Shown: positions 1-9,296, numbered from the stretch's first letter. The stretch: DNA of 64,000 nt from Meridianimarinicoccus marinus (GCF_040689105.1 NZ_JBFBVU010000001.1:248001-312000); one strand, 5' to 3'. Notes: generated by a model from the letters alone, not told the origin. Numbers and translations: made by a program.

Positions 1-419
1 ACATCGCGGCCCAGCCGGTCTCGGCCCATCAGCTTGGCGGCGGCTTCGCGCATGGCTTCCAGCCGCTGCAACTGAAAGGCCAGGTGGGCGGCCATATCCT
101 CGCCCGAGGGGCCGTCGTCCTCGGGGTCGGGGGGCAACAGCAGGCGCGATTTCAGGAAGGCAAGCCAGGCGGCCATGACCAGATAGTCGGCGGCCAGTTC
201 GATGCGCAACTCCTTGGCCTTGTCGACGAAGACCAGATATTGCTCGGCCAGCGCCAGCACCGAGATCTTGCGCAGGTCCACCTTCTGGGTGCGCGACAGG
301 GTCAGCAGCAAGTCGAGCGGGCCTTCGAACCCATCCACATCGACGATCAGCGCCTCGGAGGCGAGGCGGGCCTCAAGCGGTGTGACGTTGTCGTCCGACG
401 ATGGGCCCGAGGGCGTCAT
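1..419 (-). CDS. scpA: Segregation and condensation protein A (N-terminal part, cut by window edge)
   Basis: The fragment encodes about 139 residues and runs off the left edge of the window, so the C-terminus is missing. Residues 28-42 read VDVDGFEGPLDLLLT, the hallmark N-terminus of ScpA (kleisin subunit of the bacterial SMC condensin). The following helices (QKVDLRKIS, LAADYLVMAAWLAFLKSRLLL) also match the family. ScpA would bridge the SMC heads and, with ScpB, help chromosome segregation. The ATG at 419 overlaps the nagZ stop in an ATGA junction, so the two genes are probably co-transcribed. The nagZ-scpA order is common in alphaproteobacteria. Confidence 0.9.
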   Translation of the reverse strand, partial: MTPSGPSSDDNVTPLEARLASEALIVDVDGFEGPLDLLLTLSRTQKVDLRKISVLALAEQYLVFVDKAKELRIELAADYLVMAAWLAFLKSRLLLPPDPEDDGPSGEDMAAHLAFQLQRLEAMREAAAKLMGRDRLGRD

Positions 420-1432
420 GCGGCGGGGTCCAGCAGGGCGGTCATCTGTGCGGTCAGGGCCTCCGCGTCGGCGTCCTCGGGGGGGCGGCGCAGGGCCAAT
501 GCGGCCTCTGCGCGGGTCTGTCCCTTTGCCGAGAGGGTGCCGGAGGCTTCGGCCACCGTCTGCATCTCGGCCATCTCGCCGTTGCAGTGCAGGATGGCGT
601 CGCAGCCGGCTGACAGGGCGGCAGTGCAGCGGTCGGCCAGCGCGCCGCCAAGGGCGCCCATGCAGATGTCGTCGGTCATCAGCAGCCCGTCAAAGCCGAT
701 CTCGTCACGGATCAGCTGGATCAGCCGGGGCGACAGGGTGGCGGGCCGGTCGGGATCGATGTCGGGAAACAGCAAATGCGCGGTCATCGCCAGCGGCAGA
801 TCGGCCAGCGGCTTGAAGGCGGCGAAATCTGTGGTGGCGAGCGTCGCCTGCGGCGTGTCCACCCGTGGCAGGGCCTTGTGACTGTCCAGCGTGGCGCGCC
901 CGTGACCGGGCAGGTGTTTCAGAACCGGCAGCACCCCGCCCTGAAGAAAGCCGTCGGCCATGGCGCGGGCATTAATTGCCACCTGCGCGGCATCGGTGCC
1001 CAGACAGCGGTTGCGCAGGAAGGGATGGGTCTGGTCGTTGGCCACGTCGGCCGTGGGCGCGCAATTGACGTCGATGCCGACCGCGCGAAGTTCCTGCGCG
1101 ATGACGCGGGCGCGCAGGGTCAGGCTGGCGGCGGCATGGGGCCCGGCCCGGTCCACCTGATCCAGCGGCGGCAGCCATTGCCGCCAATGCGGCGGCCCCA
1201 TGCGCTGGACGCGTCCGCCTTCCTGGTCGATCAGCACCGGGGCGTCGCGGCCCACCGCAGAGCGCAGGTCGGCGGTCAGGGCGCGAACCTGATCGGGGGT
1301 GTCGATATTGCGGGCAAACAGGATGAAGCCCCAAGGGTCAGCCTCGCGAAAGAACGCCGCCTCGGATGGGGTCAGGGCAAACCCCGAACAGCCGAATATC
1401 GTTGCCCCCTGGGCCATGATTGCCTCCGTCAT
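416..1432 (-). CDS. nagZ: Beta-N-acetylhexosaminidase NagZ (GH3)
   Basis: A 338-residue glycoside hydrolase family 3 enzyme. It removes N-acetylglucosamine from 1,6-anhydro-muropeptides in the cytoplasm during peptidoglycan recycling. The sequence carries the NagZ signature KHLPGHGRATLDSH and, near residue 240, the TDDICMGAL segment with the nucleophile aspartate. DPWGFILFARN near the N-terminus is also typical. I take the start as the ATG at 1432; an ATG at 1417 (MAQGATIFG) is equally plausible and would remove five residues. The gene lies between a SPOR-domain gene upstream and scpA downstream. anmK, which acts later in the same recycling route, is at 59.2 kb. Confidence 0.93.
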   Translation of the reverse strand: MTEAIMAQGATIFGCSGFALTPSEAAFFREADPWGFILFARNIDTPDQVRALTADLRSAVGRDAPVLIDQEGGRVQRMGPPHWRQWLPPLDQVDRAGPHAAASLTLRARVIAQELRAVGIDVNCAPTADVANDQTHPFLRNRCLGTDAAQVAINARAMADGFLQGGVLPVLKHLPGHGRATLDSHKALPRVDTPQATLATTDFAAFKPLADLPLAMTAHLLFPDIDPDRPATLSPRLIQLIRDEIGFDGLLMTDDICMGALGGALADRCTAALSAGCDAILHCNGEMAEMQTVAEASGTLSAKGQTRAEAALALRRPPEDADAEALTAQMTALLDPAA

Positions 1433-1475
1433 TCTGCCCGGCAGGATTGCCGTTTCCGGGCCGGGATGCAATCGC

Positions 1476-2339
1476 TCAGCGCGTCCGCACCGGGATGCAT
1501 TCGGCGCGTTCGGCCAGAAGGGCGGCGCAGAAGTTGCGGGCGTCAGCCAGTCCCGTGAAACCATAGGCGCGCAGGCGGTAGCGGGTGGTGCCGGCAAGGG
1601 TGACAGGTTCGATCACTCGCGCCTTGGGGGCGAGGAAATCCGAAAACCTCAGGCCCAGGCGATCCCAGGCGGCGGCGGCCTCGGCCTCGGTGTCGTAGTC
1701 GCCCAGCTGCACCAGGCGCGTGCCCGAGGCGATCAGGTCGGGGTCGATTTCGCTGGTGGTGGCGACGGCGGGCAGCAGCAGGGCAATCGACGTGTCCGAG
1801 GCGGCCCGTGTCACCACGTCCTGATCGGGACGCGGCAATGGTCGCGGCGCGCCGGGGTTCTGATCCGCCTGCGGTACGGCCAGACCTTCCAGATCGGGCA
1901 GGGGCGTATCGGCATCCAGTCCCAGCACCTCGTTCAACGCACCTTGCACCGCGTCGCGCATCGAGGCGAGCGGATCGGCAGGCTCTCCGCGTGCCGTGTC
2001 CTCGGGCGCGGGGCCAACGGCCTCGGGCGCCAGCACCAGCCGTTCGGCGAGCGGTTCCTCGACGTCCTCGGAGGCGATGGCGTTGACCGAATAGCCCTGA
2101 TGCGCGGCCTCAAACCCGCCGGGTTCCTCGGGGGCGACGCGCGGCGGGCCGTCCATGGCCTGGATCACCGGCACGCGGGTGATGTCGCGGGTGGCCAGAT
2201 CGTAGACCCAGTATCCAAGCCCCGCGACCAGTGCGACCGAGGTCGCCGCTCCAAGCCAGCCCACAATTGCCGAAACGCCCGGTCCCTGCGGATGCGTGTC
2301 CGCCGGCCCGGAATCATAGCTGTCCGAATACGCCATCAT
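1476..2339 (-). CDS. SPOR-domain membrane protein
   Basis: About 287 residues. A single membrane helix (roughly residues 22-45, GWLGAATSVALVAGLGYWVY) follows a short cytoplasmic tail. Then comes a low-complexity acidic and proline-rich linker. The C-terminal ~75 residues look like a SPOR domain (GTRLVQLGDYDTEAEAAAAW ... TRYRLRAYGFTGLADARNFC). SPOR domains bind septal peptidoglycan with denuded glycan strands, so a role at the division site is likely but inferred. The start is uncertain: ATGs at 2339 and 2336 are adjacent, and a TTG lies three codons upstream. It lies between argS and nagZ on the same strand, probably one operon. Confidence 0.85.
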   Translation of the reverse strand: MMAYSDSYDSGPADTHPQGPGVSAIVGWLGAATSVALVAGLGYWVYDLATRDITRVPVIQAMDGPPRVAPEEPGGFEAAHQGYSVNAIASEDVEEPLAERLVLAPEAVGPAPEDTARGEPADPLASMRDAVQGALNEVLGLDADTPLPDLEGLAVPQADQNPGAPRPLPRPDQDVVTRAASDTSIALLLPAVATTSEIDPDLIASGTRLVQLGDYDTEAEAAAAWDRLGLRFSDFLAPKARVIEPVTLAGTTRYRLRAYGFTGLADARNFCAALLAERAECIPVRTR

Positions 2340-2413
2340 TTGCCCCAATGTCCTGTCCGGGTCCCGAAAGCCCCGGCCTGTGCCTGCTCGCGACCCGTGG
2401 GGCGGCCGTTATC

Positions 2414-4156
2414 TCAGCGCATTTCCTCCACAGGCGTCACGCCAAGAATACCAAGACCGGTCGAAATAACAACGGCAACCGCCCGGGGCAGCACGATTTT
2501 TGCAGCCGTCGCCTGCGGGTCGTCCTGCAGGAAGCGCAGCGCCGGGTTGTCGTTGCCGCGGTTCCACAGCGCGTGGAATTCCGAGGCGAGGTCATAGAGG
2601 TAGAAGGCGACGCGATGCGGCTCGCTGCCCGAGGCGGCGATCTCGACCAGGCGCGGCCACTCCGCCAGCTTGCGGATCACCGCCAGTTCCGCCGGATCGG
2701 TTAGGACCGAAAGATCCTGCTGCGCCAGGTTGGCATCGGACACGTCCACGCCCATCTCGACCGCCTTGCGCAGCACCGAACAGACGCGGGCATGGGCGTA
2801 TTGCACGTAGAAGACCGGGTTGTCCTTGGACTGTTCCAGCACCTTGTCGAAGTCGAATTCGAGCGGCGCGTCGTTCTTGCGGGTCAGCATCACGAAGCGG
2901 GTCACATCGGCGCCCACCTGATCGACCACATCGCGCAGGGTGACGAAGGTGCCGGCGCGTTTCGACATTTTCACCGGCTCGCCATTCTGGGTCAGCTTGA
3001 CCAGCTGGATCAGCTTGACATCCAGCGGCACCTTGCCATCCGACAGGGCAGACACGGCCGCTTTCATGCGTTTGACATAGCCGCCGTGATCGGCGCCAAA
3101 CACATCAACAAGCGCGTCGAAGCCTCTGGAAACCTTGTCATAATGATAGGCGATGTCCGGCGCGAAATAGGTCCAGCTGCCGTCGGATTTCTTCACCGGG
3201 CGATCCACGTCATCGCCATGGGCGGTGGATTTGAACAGGGTCTGTTCGCGCGGTTCCCAATCTTCGGGGGTCTTGCCCTTGGGCGGTTCCAGAACGCCTT
3301 CATAGATCAGACCCTTGGCGCTGAGCGTTGCCAGCGCCGCCTCGATCTTGCCGGTGCCATAGAGCGCCTTTTCCGAATAGAAATTGTCCATGGTCACGCC
3401 AAGGGCGGCCAGATCGGCGCGGATCAGATCCATCATCGCCTCGGTGGCGAAACTGCGCACCGCGTCGAGCCAGACGTCTTCACCCTTGTCGAGGTAGGCA
3501 TCGCCGACCTTGTCCTTCAGCGCCTGACCCACGGCGATCAGGTAGTCGCCGGGATAGGTGCCGTCGGGAAAGGCCACCTCCTGCCCGAAGGCTTCGAGGT
3601 AGCGCAGATAGACCGAACGGGCGAGTACATCGACCTGCGCGCCGCCGTCGTTGATGTAATATTCGCGGGTCACATCGTAGCCGGCGAAGGCCAGAAGGCT
3701 GGCCAATGCGTCGCCAAAGACCGCGCCGCGAGTGTGGCCCACATGCATCGGTCCGGTGGGGTTGGCCGAGACATATTCGACGTTCACCCGCTTGCCGGTG
3801 CCAAGGGTCGAGCGGCCATAGGTGTCGCCCGCCTTGAGAATCCCAGTGACCAGACCCTGCCACTGACCGGCGGCCAGCCGCAGGTTCAGGAACCCCGGAC
3901 CGGCCACTTCGGCGGTGTCGATGCGCGGATCTGCGACCAGCAGGGCGGCCAGCGCCTCGGCAATGTCGCGTGGTTTCATCTTCGCCGGTTTGGCCAGCAC
4001 CATCGCCGCATTGGTGGCCATGTCCCCGTGCGCCGGATCGCGTGGCGGCTCGACCGAGACCGCGCGGCGCTCCAGCCCCTGCGGCAGAACGCCGTCGCGC
4101 TCCAGCGCGTCGAGGCTGTCCAGTACAAGGCTGCGGATCTCGTCAAAAAGGTTCAT
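2414..4156 (-). CDS. argS: Arginyl-tRNA synthetase
   Basis: A 580-residue class I aminoacyl-tRNA synthetase that charges tRNA-Arg. Visible hallmarks are the N-terminal Add-1 tRNA-binding domain, the HIGH-type motif in NPTGPMHVGHTRGAVFGDA (about residue 130), and the KMSKR loop (VKMSKRAGTFVTLRDV). The C-terminal anticodon-binding DALR domain ends near LGVTPVEEMR. Length is normal for the family. It starts at the ATG at 4156, 58 bases after the stop of the dGTPase-like gene, and probably belongs to the same leftward transcript. Confidence 0.97.
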   Translation of the reverse strand: MNLFDEIRSLVLDSLDALERDGVLPQGLERRAVSVEPPRDPAHGDMATNAAMVLAKPAKMKPRDIAEALAALLVADPRIDTAEVAGPGFLNLRLAAGQWQGLVTGILKAGDTYGRSTLGTGKRVNVEYVSANPTGPMHVGHTRGAVFGDALASLLAFAGYDVTREYYINDGGAQVDVLARSVYLRYLEAFGQEVAFPDGTYPGDYLIAVGQALKDKVGDAYLDKGEDVWLDAVRSFATEAMMDLIRADLAALGVTMDNFYSEKALYGTGKIEAALATLSAKGLIYEGVLEPPKGKTPEDWEPREQTLFKSTAHGDDVDRPVKKSDGSWTYFAPDIAYHYDKVSRGFDALVDVFGADHGGYVKRMKAAVSALSDGKVPLDVKLIQLVKLTQNGEPVKMSKRAGTFVTLRDVVDQVGADVTRFVMLTRKNDAPLEFDFDKVLEQSKDNPVFYVQYAHARVCSVLRKAVEMGVDVSDANLAQQDLSVLTDPAELAVIRKLAEWPRLVEIAASGSEPHRVAFYLYDLASEFHALWNRGNDNPALRFLQDDPQATAAKIVLPRAVAVVISTGLGILGVTPVEEMR

Positions 4157-4214
4157 GGCTCATCTTCCCGTCGTTTGCGCGGGGTTTAGCACGGCTGACG
4201 CGAGGCGCAATCCG

Positions 4215-5366
4215 TCATTGGCTGGCCGGGCCGCCCAGGTATTTTGCGTGGACCTGCCGGGCGAAGCGATCGGTCATCCCGGCGATATAGTCGGCCACGA
4301 TGCGGGCCAACTGAGTTTCGGTCTCGGCCTCGGCCACGTCCTTGCGCCATTGGCGCGGCATCAGTTCGGGGGTGTTCATCAGCAGCGGGAACAGATCCAT
4401 CACCACCTGCGTGACCTTCTCGCGGACCACCACCACCGAAGGCGCGCGATACATGCGGTGGAACAGGAACTGGCGAATCACCGTCAGATCCTTCCAGACC
4501 CCGTCCGAGAACACGACCATGGGCCGCCCGGCATTGCGGATGTCCTGCGCGGTGGCGGGGTCCAGATCGGTCAGACGGCCGCGCGCCTGCGCAATCACAT
4601 CCTCGACCAGAATGCCGAAGAACCGGCGCAACGCCTCGTGCCGCCGCCGGTAGTAGTTCAGGTCGGAAAACCTGCGGTCCACCTCGGCGAAGCAGTCCTT
4701 CAGGATCGGCATTTCGGCCAGTTCATCGGTGGAAAACAGCTCTGCCCGCAGCCCGTCGTGCAGGTCGTGGTTGTTATAGGCGATGTCGTCCGACAGGGCC
4801 GCCACCTGGGCCTCGGCACTGGCATAGGTGTTCAGTTCCAGATCGTGGCGGGCGTTGTAGTCGGCCAGCGCATAGTGCAGATCGCCGGTGACAGGCCCGT
4901 TGTGCTTGGCCAGCCCCTCCAGCGTTTCCCATGTCAGGTTCAGCCCGTCGAACTCGGCATAGTGCCGTTCCAGGCTGGTGACGATGCGCACCGCCTGCGC
5001 GTTGTGATCGAAGCCGCCATAGGGCGCCATCAGCACGTTCAGCGCATCCTCGCCGGTATGTCCGAAGGGGGGATGGCCCAGATCATGGGCCAGCGCCACC
5101 GCCTCGGTCAGGTCGGTGTCCAGCCCCAGCACCCCGGCGATGGTGCGGGCCACCTGCGCAACTTCGATGGAATGGGTCAGCCGGGTGCGGAAGTAATCGC
5201 CCTCGTGTTCGACGAAAACCTGCGTCTTGTGCTTGAGCCGCCGGAACGCGCTGGAATGGATGATCCGATCCCGATCCCGCTGGTAAGGCGAGCGGAATGT
5301 GCTCAGCCCCTCGGGGTAGAGTCGCCCCCGGCTGTGGGCCGGGTCAGAGGCATAGCTTTGGCGCAT
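4215..5366 (-). CDS. Deoxyguanosinetriphosphate triphosphohydrolase-like protein (HD domain)
   Basis: A 383-residue HD-domain dNTPase of the Dgt/SAMHD1-like group. It would hydrolyse dNTPs to deoxynucleoside and triphosphate. Metal-binding residues are visible in RLTHSIEVAQVARTI and in the HD pair AHDLGHPPFGHTGEDAL. The N-terminal FRRLKHKTQVF is typical of the family, and a second conserved block reads DDIAYNNHDLHDGL. Enzymes of this length are usually annotated as 'dGTPase-like'; the exact substrate cannot be read from sequence. It is divergent from the erpA-like gene with about 75 bases between starts. Confidence 0.9.
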   Translation of the reverse strand: MRQSYASDPAHSRGRLYPEGLSTFRSPYQRDRDRIIHSSAFRRLKHKTQVFVEHEGDYFRTRLTHSIEVAQVARTIAGVLGLDTDLTEAVALAHDLGHPPFGHTGEDALNVLMAPYGGFDHNAQAVRIVTSLERHYAEFDGLNLTWETLEGLAKHNGPVTGDLHYALADYNARHDLELNTYASAEAQVAALSDDIAYNNHDLHDGLRAELFSTDELAEMPILKDCFAEVDRRFSDLNYYRRRHEALRRFFGILVEDVIAQARGRLTDLDPATAQDIRNAGRPMVVFSDGVWKDLTVIRQFLFHRMYRAPSVVVVREKVTQVVMDLFPLLMNTPELMPRQWRKDVAEAETETQLARIVADYIAGMTDRFARQVHAKYLGGPASQ

Positions 5367-5442
5367 TTGGGCCCTTCGTCTTGTGGCATCCCTTGGGCGT
5401 GCATATATTTCTCATCAACCGAAGCAAATCCCCCGTGACGAT

Positions 5443-5775
5443 ATGGACCTTTCCCTGCCTCCCAAAGTGACCGACCGGGCGTTTGCGCGTCTGGCCGAGA
5501 TCAACGAAACCAGCACGGCGCCCAAGGCGCTGCGGGTGGCCGTCGAAGGCGGCGGCTGCTCGGGCTTTCAATACGACATCAAGCTGGATGATCCGGCCGA
5601 GGATGACCTGGTGATCGAAAGCAGCGGTCAGCGCGTGGTGGTCGACCGGGTGTCGCTGCCGTTCCTGGAAAACGCCGTGATCGACTTTTCCGAGGAGTTG
5701 ATCGGCGCCCGCTTCATCATCGAGAATCCCAATGCCACGGCCAGTTGCGGCTGCGGCACCTCGTTTTCCATGTAG
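5443..5775 (+). CDS. erpA: A-type iron-sulfur cluster carrier (ErpA/IscA family)
   Basis: A 110-residue A-type carrier that holds and delivers Fe-S clusters to apo-enzymes. The three conserved cysteines are present: one in GGGCSGFQYDI and two in the C-terminal ASCGCGTSFSM. The start is the ATG of MDLSLPPKVTD at 5443; a longer open frame upstream overlaps the dgt promoter and lacks family similarity. The symbol is a best guess, because ErpA and IscA are hard to separate by eye. It stands alone, divergent from the dGTPase-like gene and convergent with glk. Confidence 0.9.
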   Translation: MDLSLPPKVTDRAFARLAEINETSTAPKALRVAVEGGGCSGFQYDIKLDDPAEDDLVIESSGQRVVVDRVSLPFLENAVIDFSEELIGARFIIENPNATASCGCGTSFSM

Positions 5776-5789
5776 AAATGCCGCTGGCG

Positions 5790-5810
5790 GGCAGATCCCT
5801 CAGATCTGCC
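5790..5810. terminator. Hairpin between erpA-like and glk 3' ends
   Basis: An 8-bp inverted repeat (GGCAGATC / GATCTGCC) with a 5-base loop lies where the convergent erpA-like and glk genes end, and it overlaps the glk stop codon. No T-tract follows, so termination is only inferred from its position. Confidence 0.3.
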
Positions 5811-6741
5811 GCCCGACATAGCGTGCGCAGCCGGTCAGGGCGGCGTAGTCGTCTTCCACAAGATACAGGCTGAAATCCGCCATGAACTCGCGGAACCGGC
5901 CCTTGTCGGCAAAAGCCTCGGGTAAAGTTCCTTCGACGAAGAAGGGACTGACCGCGCGGGCCAGACCGCCGATCAGATAAATGCCGCCGAAGGGCAAATG
6001 CACCAGCGCCAGATCGCCCAGCACCCGGCCCAGCAACTGGCAGAACAGCCGCATGGTGTCGCGATCGACATCGCGCACTTCGGGTTCCTGAAGGGCCGCG
6101 ATCAGTTCAACCGTGGTGGCCCAGGCGGCGTCGCCGGCCACATGGGCGTGCACGGCCATCAGCCCGCGCCCCGACAGCGCCTCTTCCACCGAGGCGAATT
6201 CATGCACCGCGGCCAGTTCCATCGCCAGCGCCATCGAGGTCTCGTCCCAGACCGGCAGGCTGATATGGCCACATTCCGACGGCACCACGGTGTATTGTGC
6301 GCCTTCTCCGGCGTGCACGGGGGCGGCGTTGAAGCCGGTGCCAAGCCCCACCACCAGACGCGTCTCGTCGGTTTCCTGCGGCATGGGTTTGCCCATCAGG
6401 CAGCGCGTCGCCACGTTCTCCAGCGCGTGGCCCTGCGCTTCCAGGTCGTTGATGACATAGCCATGCGCCGCCCCGGTGGCCGCGCAGAGGCGTTCGCTGT
6501 CCATCTCCCACGCCAGGTTGGTCATGCGCCCGACGCCATTACGCACCGGGCCCGCAACCGCCACGCAGGCGGCCGTGCAAAGTGGTCGGCCCAGATCGGT
6601 CAGGTAGCGATCCAGCACTGCCTCAAGCGACGGAAACTCGGCGTTGCGGAAGCGCGCCACGCTGTGCGGCGCGGTGGCGTCCTCCTTGACCAGGGCGACG
6701 CGGGTATTGGTTCCGCCGATATCGGCGACAAGGATGGTCAT
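5800..6741 (-). CDS. glk: Glucokinase
   Basis: A 313-residue proteobacterial-type (Glk/ROK-related) glucokinase that phosphorylates glucose to glucose-6-phosphate. The N-terminal phosphate loop VADIGGTNTRVALV is clear, as is VGLGTGFNAAPV. The ATG at 6741 (MTILVADIGG) is preferred over an upstream start in the same frame. It is the last gene of the leftward lacI-bgl-glk unit, 22 bases after the beta-glucosidase stop. It would phosphorylate the glucose released by the beta-glucosidase here and by the alpha-glucosidase encoded divergently. agl loci of rhizobia also carry a glk. Confidence 0.93.
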   Translation of the reverse strand: MTILVADIGGTNTRVALVKEDATAPHSVARFRNAEFPSLEAVLDRYLTDLGRPLCTAACVAVAGPVRNGVGRMTNLAWEMDSERLCAATGAAHGYVINDLEAQGHALENVATRCLMGKPMPQETDETRLVVGLGTGFNAAPVHAGEGAQYTVVPSECGHISLPVWDETSMALAMELAAVHEFASVEEALSGRGLMAVHAHVAGDAAWATTVELIAALQEPEVRDVDRDTMRLFCQLLGRVLGDLALVHLPFGGIYLIGGLARAVSPFFVEGTLPEAFADKGRFREFMADFSLYLVEDDYAALTGCARYVGRQI

Positions 6742-6763
6742 GACAGATGGTCCCGGCTGATCA

Positions 6764-8092
6764 TTATGTTTGCGCCCCAACAAGCAGGTTCCTCATCCAG
6801 TGCCAAGACTGTTTCGGGGTACGGGTCAGGGTTTCGAAATCCACATGGACCAGCCCGAAGCGCTTTTCATAGCCCAGGGCCCATTCGTAATTGTCCATAA
6901 GCGACCAGACGAAATAGCCCTTCAGCGGCACACCCTCGGCAATCGCGGTCACCGCCCGATCCATGTGCTGGGTCAGATAGTCGATGCGTTCGGGATCCTC
7001 GACCTTGCCGTCGCGCAGCACGTCCGGATTGGCCATGCCGTTCTCGGTGACATAGAGCGGCAGGTCGCCGGTATAGTCGCGCGCGGTGGCGGTCAGGAAA
7101 TGCGACAGCCCGTCTGGGCAGATCTCCCAGCCCATCTGGGTCTTGGGCAGCGGGCCGTCCAACTCGTCACAGGCAGGCCAGGGGCCGTTGTTCGCGCCGA
7201 TGCGCTTGCAGGTGTAATAGTTCAGCCCCAGCCAATCCAGCGGTGCCTGTATCGTGGCAAAATCGTCCTGCCAGCCTTTCGGCAGATGCGGTTCCAGTCC
7301 TTCCAGCACCAGTTCCGGATAGGTCTCCTTGAACAGGCCCGACAGGAAGAACTGGTTGTAGATCGCATCATAGCGCGCGGCGGCGGCGGCGGCCTCGGGC
7401 GAGGTGTTGGCGGGCAGCGCGTATTCGAAGTTGCAGACCGCGCCGAGGTTGGTCATGCCGTGGTCGCGCATCACCGAAATCGCCGTGCCGTGGGACACCA
7501 GCACATGGTGCATGGCGCGGGCGGCGGCGCGAATGTCGCGCAGGCCGGGGGCGTGATGGCCCATGAAATGCGACAGCCAGGCCACGCACCAGGGCTCGTT
7601 GATCGGCGCCACGCTCCACAGCCGGTCGCCCAGCCGGCGGGCGATCACATCCGCAAATTCGCCGAACCATTTGGGCATGTCGCCGTTGCGCCAGCCGCCC
7701 TGATCGGCCAGCGCCTGCGGCAGTTCCCAGTGGTACAGGGTGGCGGCGGGTTTGATGCCGCGTTCCAGCATGGCGTCGACCAGCCGGTCGTAGAAATCCA
7801 GCCCGTCGCTGTTGGGCGTGCCGCGCCCCTCGGGCAGCACCCGCGCCCAGGAGGTCGAGAACCGGTAGGCGTCGAACCCCGCGGCGGCCACCAGGTCGAG
7901 ATCCGCTTCATAGCGGTGGTAATGGTCGCAGGCCCGCGCGCCATCCTCGGCGCGCACGACATTGCCGGGGGTGGCGGCGAAACTGTCCCAATGAGTCGGC
8001 CCGGCGCCGCCCTGGGCATGGCCTTCGATCTGATAGGCCGAGGTGGCGGTGCCGAAGATGAAATCTTCGGGAAACTGGCTACGTTTCAGCAT
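6764..8092 (-). CDS. Beta-glucosidase, glycoside hydrolase family 1
   Basis: A 442-residue GH1 enzyme that hydrolyses beta-glucosides, giving glucose. The N-terminus has the family signature FIFGTATSAYQIEG. The acid/base glutamate is in INEPWCVAW and the nucleophile glutamate in YVTENGMA. The C-terminal block DNYEWALGYEKRFGLVHVD holds the aglycone-side residues. No signal peptide is visible, so it is cytoplasmic. Its start overlaps the end of the LacI-type gene by 14 bases, so the two are translationally coupled. Having a beta-glucosidase beside an alpha-glucoside importer suggests that the locus handles mixed glucosides. Confidence 0.95.
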   Translation of the reverse strand: MLKRSQFPEDFIFGTATSAYQIEGHAQGGAGPTHWDSFAATPGNVVRAEDGARACDHYHRYEADLDLVAAAGFDAYRFSTSWARVLPEGRGTPNSDGLDFYDRLVDAMLERGIKPAATLYHWELPQALADQGGWRNGDMPKWFGEFADVIARRLGDRLWSVAPINEPWCVAWLSHFMGHHAPGLRDIRAAARAMHHVLVSHGTAISVMRDHGMTNLGAVCNFEYALPANTSPEAAAAAARYDAIYNQFFLSGLFKETYPELVLEGLEPHLPKGWQDDFATIQAPLDWLGLNYYTCKRIGANNGPWPACDELDGPLPKTQMGWEICPDGLSHFLTATARDYTGDLPLYVTENGMANPDVLRDGKVEDPERIDYLTQHMDRAVTAIAEGVPLKGYFVWSLMDNYEWALGYEKRFGLVHVDFETLTRTPKQSWHWMRNLLVGAQT

Positions 8093-9131
8093 GAGCGTGG
8101 GGTTCCTTGTTCAGGACGGGGCCGGAGGAGGTGCCTTGCACCAGTTCCGCCTCCATCAGCGTTTGAAGCGGGCCGCAACCCGGAGCGTCGATCAGTTGCA
8201 ACAGCATTTCCAGCGCCTGTTCCCCGGCTCGCCGGACCGACGACCGGGTGGCGGTGAACATCGGCGGATCGCCGGTGTTGGGCAGATAAGTCAGCACGTC
8301 GTCATGGGTGACGATCGAGACATCGCGCCCGACCTTCAGCCCCTTCGCCTCGATCGCCCGGCGGGCACCGAAGGCCACCAGAACCGAGGCGGTCAGGATC
8401 GCGGTGGGCGCGTCCTCGGCCTCCAGCATGGCGGTTGTGGCGGCATAGCCGAAATCCTCGGTCATGGGCGCGTTCTGAATGTGCCGGGCCAGGGGCGACA
8501 GTCCGCGCGCCGCCATGCCCTGCAGGAATCCATCCTCGCGCCGGTGCGCGAAATCCATGTCGCGCAGCCCGTTCAGCAGGGCAATGCGGCTGTGGCCCAG
8601 ATCCAGCAGGTGATCGGTGGCCTTGCGGAAGGCGCGGCGGTTGTCCATGTCGATCCAGGAATAGGCCGCGTCCTCGCCCGAGATGCGGCCATGCACCACG
8701 AAGGGCAGGCCCAGGTCGCGCAGCATCTTGATCCGCCAGTCCCGGATCAGCGGCGCCTGCACGATCACCCCGTCGACGCGCCCGCGCGCGGCCAGCGAGC
8801 GATAGGTTTCGGCCTCATCCTCGCCCGAGGCCAGCGACAGCATGATGTCATAGCCGCGGGCCGACAGGACATCCCCGGCGCCGGCGATGAAATCGGCGAA
8901 GATCGGGTTCACGCGTTCGTGGCGCGAGTTCACCGGCACGACCAGACCCACTGCCATGGCGCGCCCGGTGGCCAGCGACCGGGCGCGGCTGTCGGGGCGA
9001 TAGCCATGGGCGGCGGCGGCTTCCAGCACCCGCGCGCGGGTGGCTTCCGAGACCTCCGGATAGCCGTTCAGGGCGCGGCTGACCGTGGTCTGGCTGAGTC
9101 CGAGCAGGCTGGAGAGATCTTTCAGGTTCAT
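8079..9131 (-). CDS. aglR: LacI-family transcriptional regulator (AglR-like)
   Basis: A 350-residue LacI/GalR repressor. Residues 1-50 form the helix-turn-helix and hinge (MNLKDLSSLLGLSQTTVSRALNGYPEVSEATR). The rest is a periplasmic-binding-protein-like effector domain (VGLVVPVNSRHERVNPIFADF ... VDGVIVQAPLI). The start is the ATG at 9131; upstream codons in the same frame have no family similarity. It is divergent from aglE, and the region between them carries two LacI-type palindromes. By analogy with AglR it should repress the agl genes until an alpha-glucoside is present. The symbol rests on gene context. Confidence 0.88.
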   Translation of the reverse strand: MNLKDLSSLLGLSQTTVSRALNGYPEVSEATRARVLEAAAAHGYRPDSRARSLATGRAMAVGLVVPVNSRHERVNPIFADFIAGAGDVLSARGYDIMLSLASGEDEAETYRSLAARGRVDGVIVQAPLIRDWRIKMLRDLGLPFVVHGRISGEDAAYSWIDMDNRRAFRKATDHLLDLGHSRIALLNGLRDMDFAHRREDGFLQGMAARGLSPLARHIQNAPMTEDFGYAATTAMLEAEDAPTAILTASVLVAFGARRAIEAKGLKVGRDVSIVTHDDVLTYLPNTGDPPMFTATRSSVRRAGEQALEMLLQLIDAPGCGPLQTLMEAELVQGTSSGPVLNKEPHAHAET

Positions 9132-9184
9132 CGCGGCTTCCGTGCTATGGTCGACGGCAAGCCTAGCCGGAGTTTTCAATTTCG

Positions 9185-9198
9185 TCAAAGCGCTTTGA
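9185..9198. promoter_or_regulatory. LacI-type operator 1 (leftward promoter)
   Basis: Perfect 14-bp palindrome TCAAAGCGCTTTGA. On the minus strand its right half runs into TTGACG (9188-9183), which is followed after 17 bases by TAGGCT. The site would therefore overlap the -35 box of the leftward lacI-bgl-glk promoter. The central CG step with A/T arms is typical of LacI-family operators. Confidence 0.75.
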
Positions 9199-9268
9199 AT
9201 CCATGGAGGCAATATTCGATACCGCTAACATACCTTTGTTTTCAGGATCAAACACGAAACCGTCGCCG

Positions 9269-9296
9269 TTGACAGATTGTGAAACTGCTTTATGAC
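9269..9296 (+). promoter_or_regulatory. Sigma70-like promoter of aglEFGAK
   Basis: A consensus -35 TTGACA (9269-9274) is separated by 16 bases from TATGAC (9291-9296, 4 of 6 matches to TATAAT). Operator 2 begins ten bases further on, over the expected transcription start. This is the arrangement for direct repression. Confidence 0.6.
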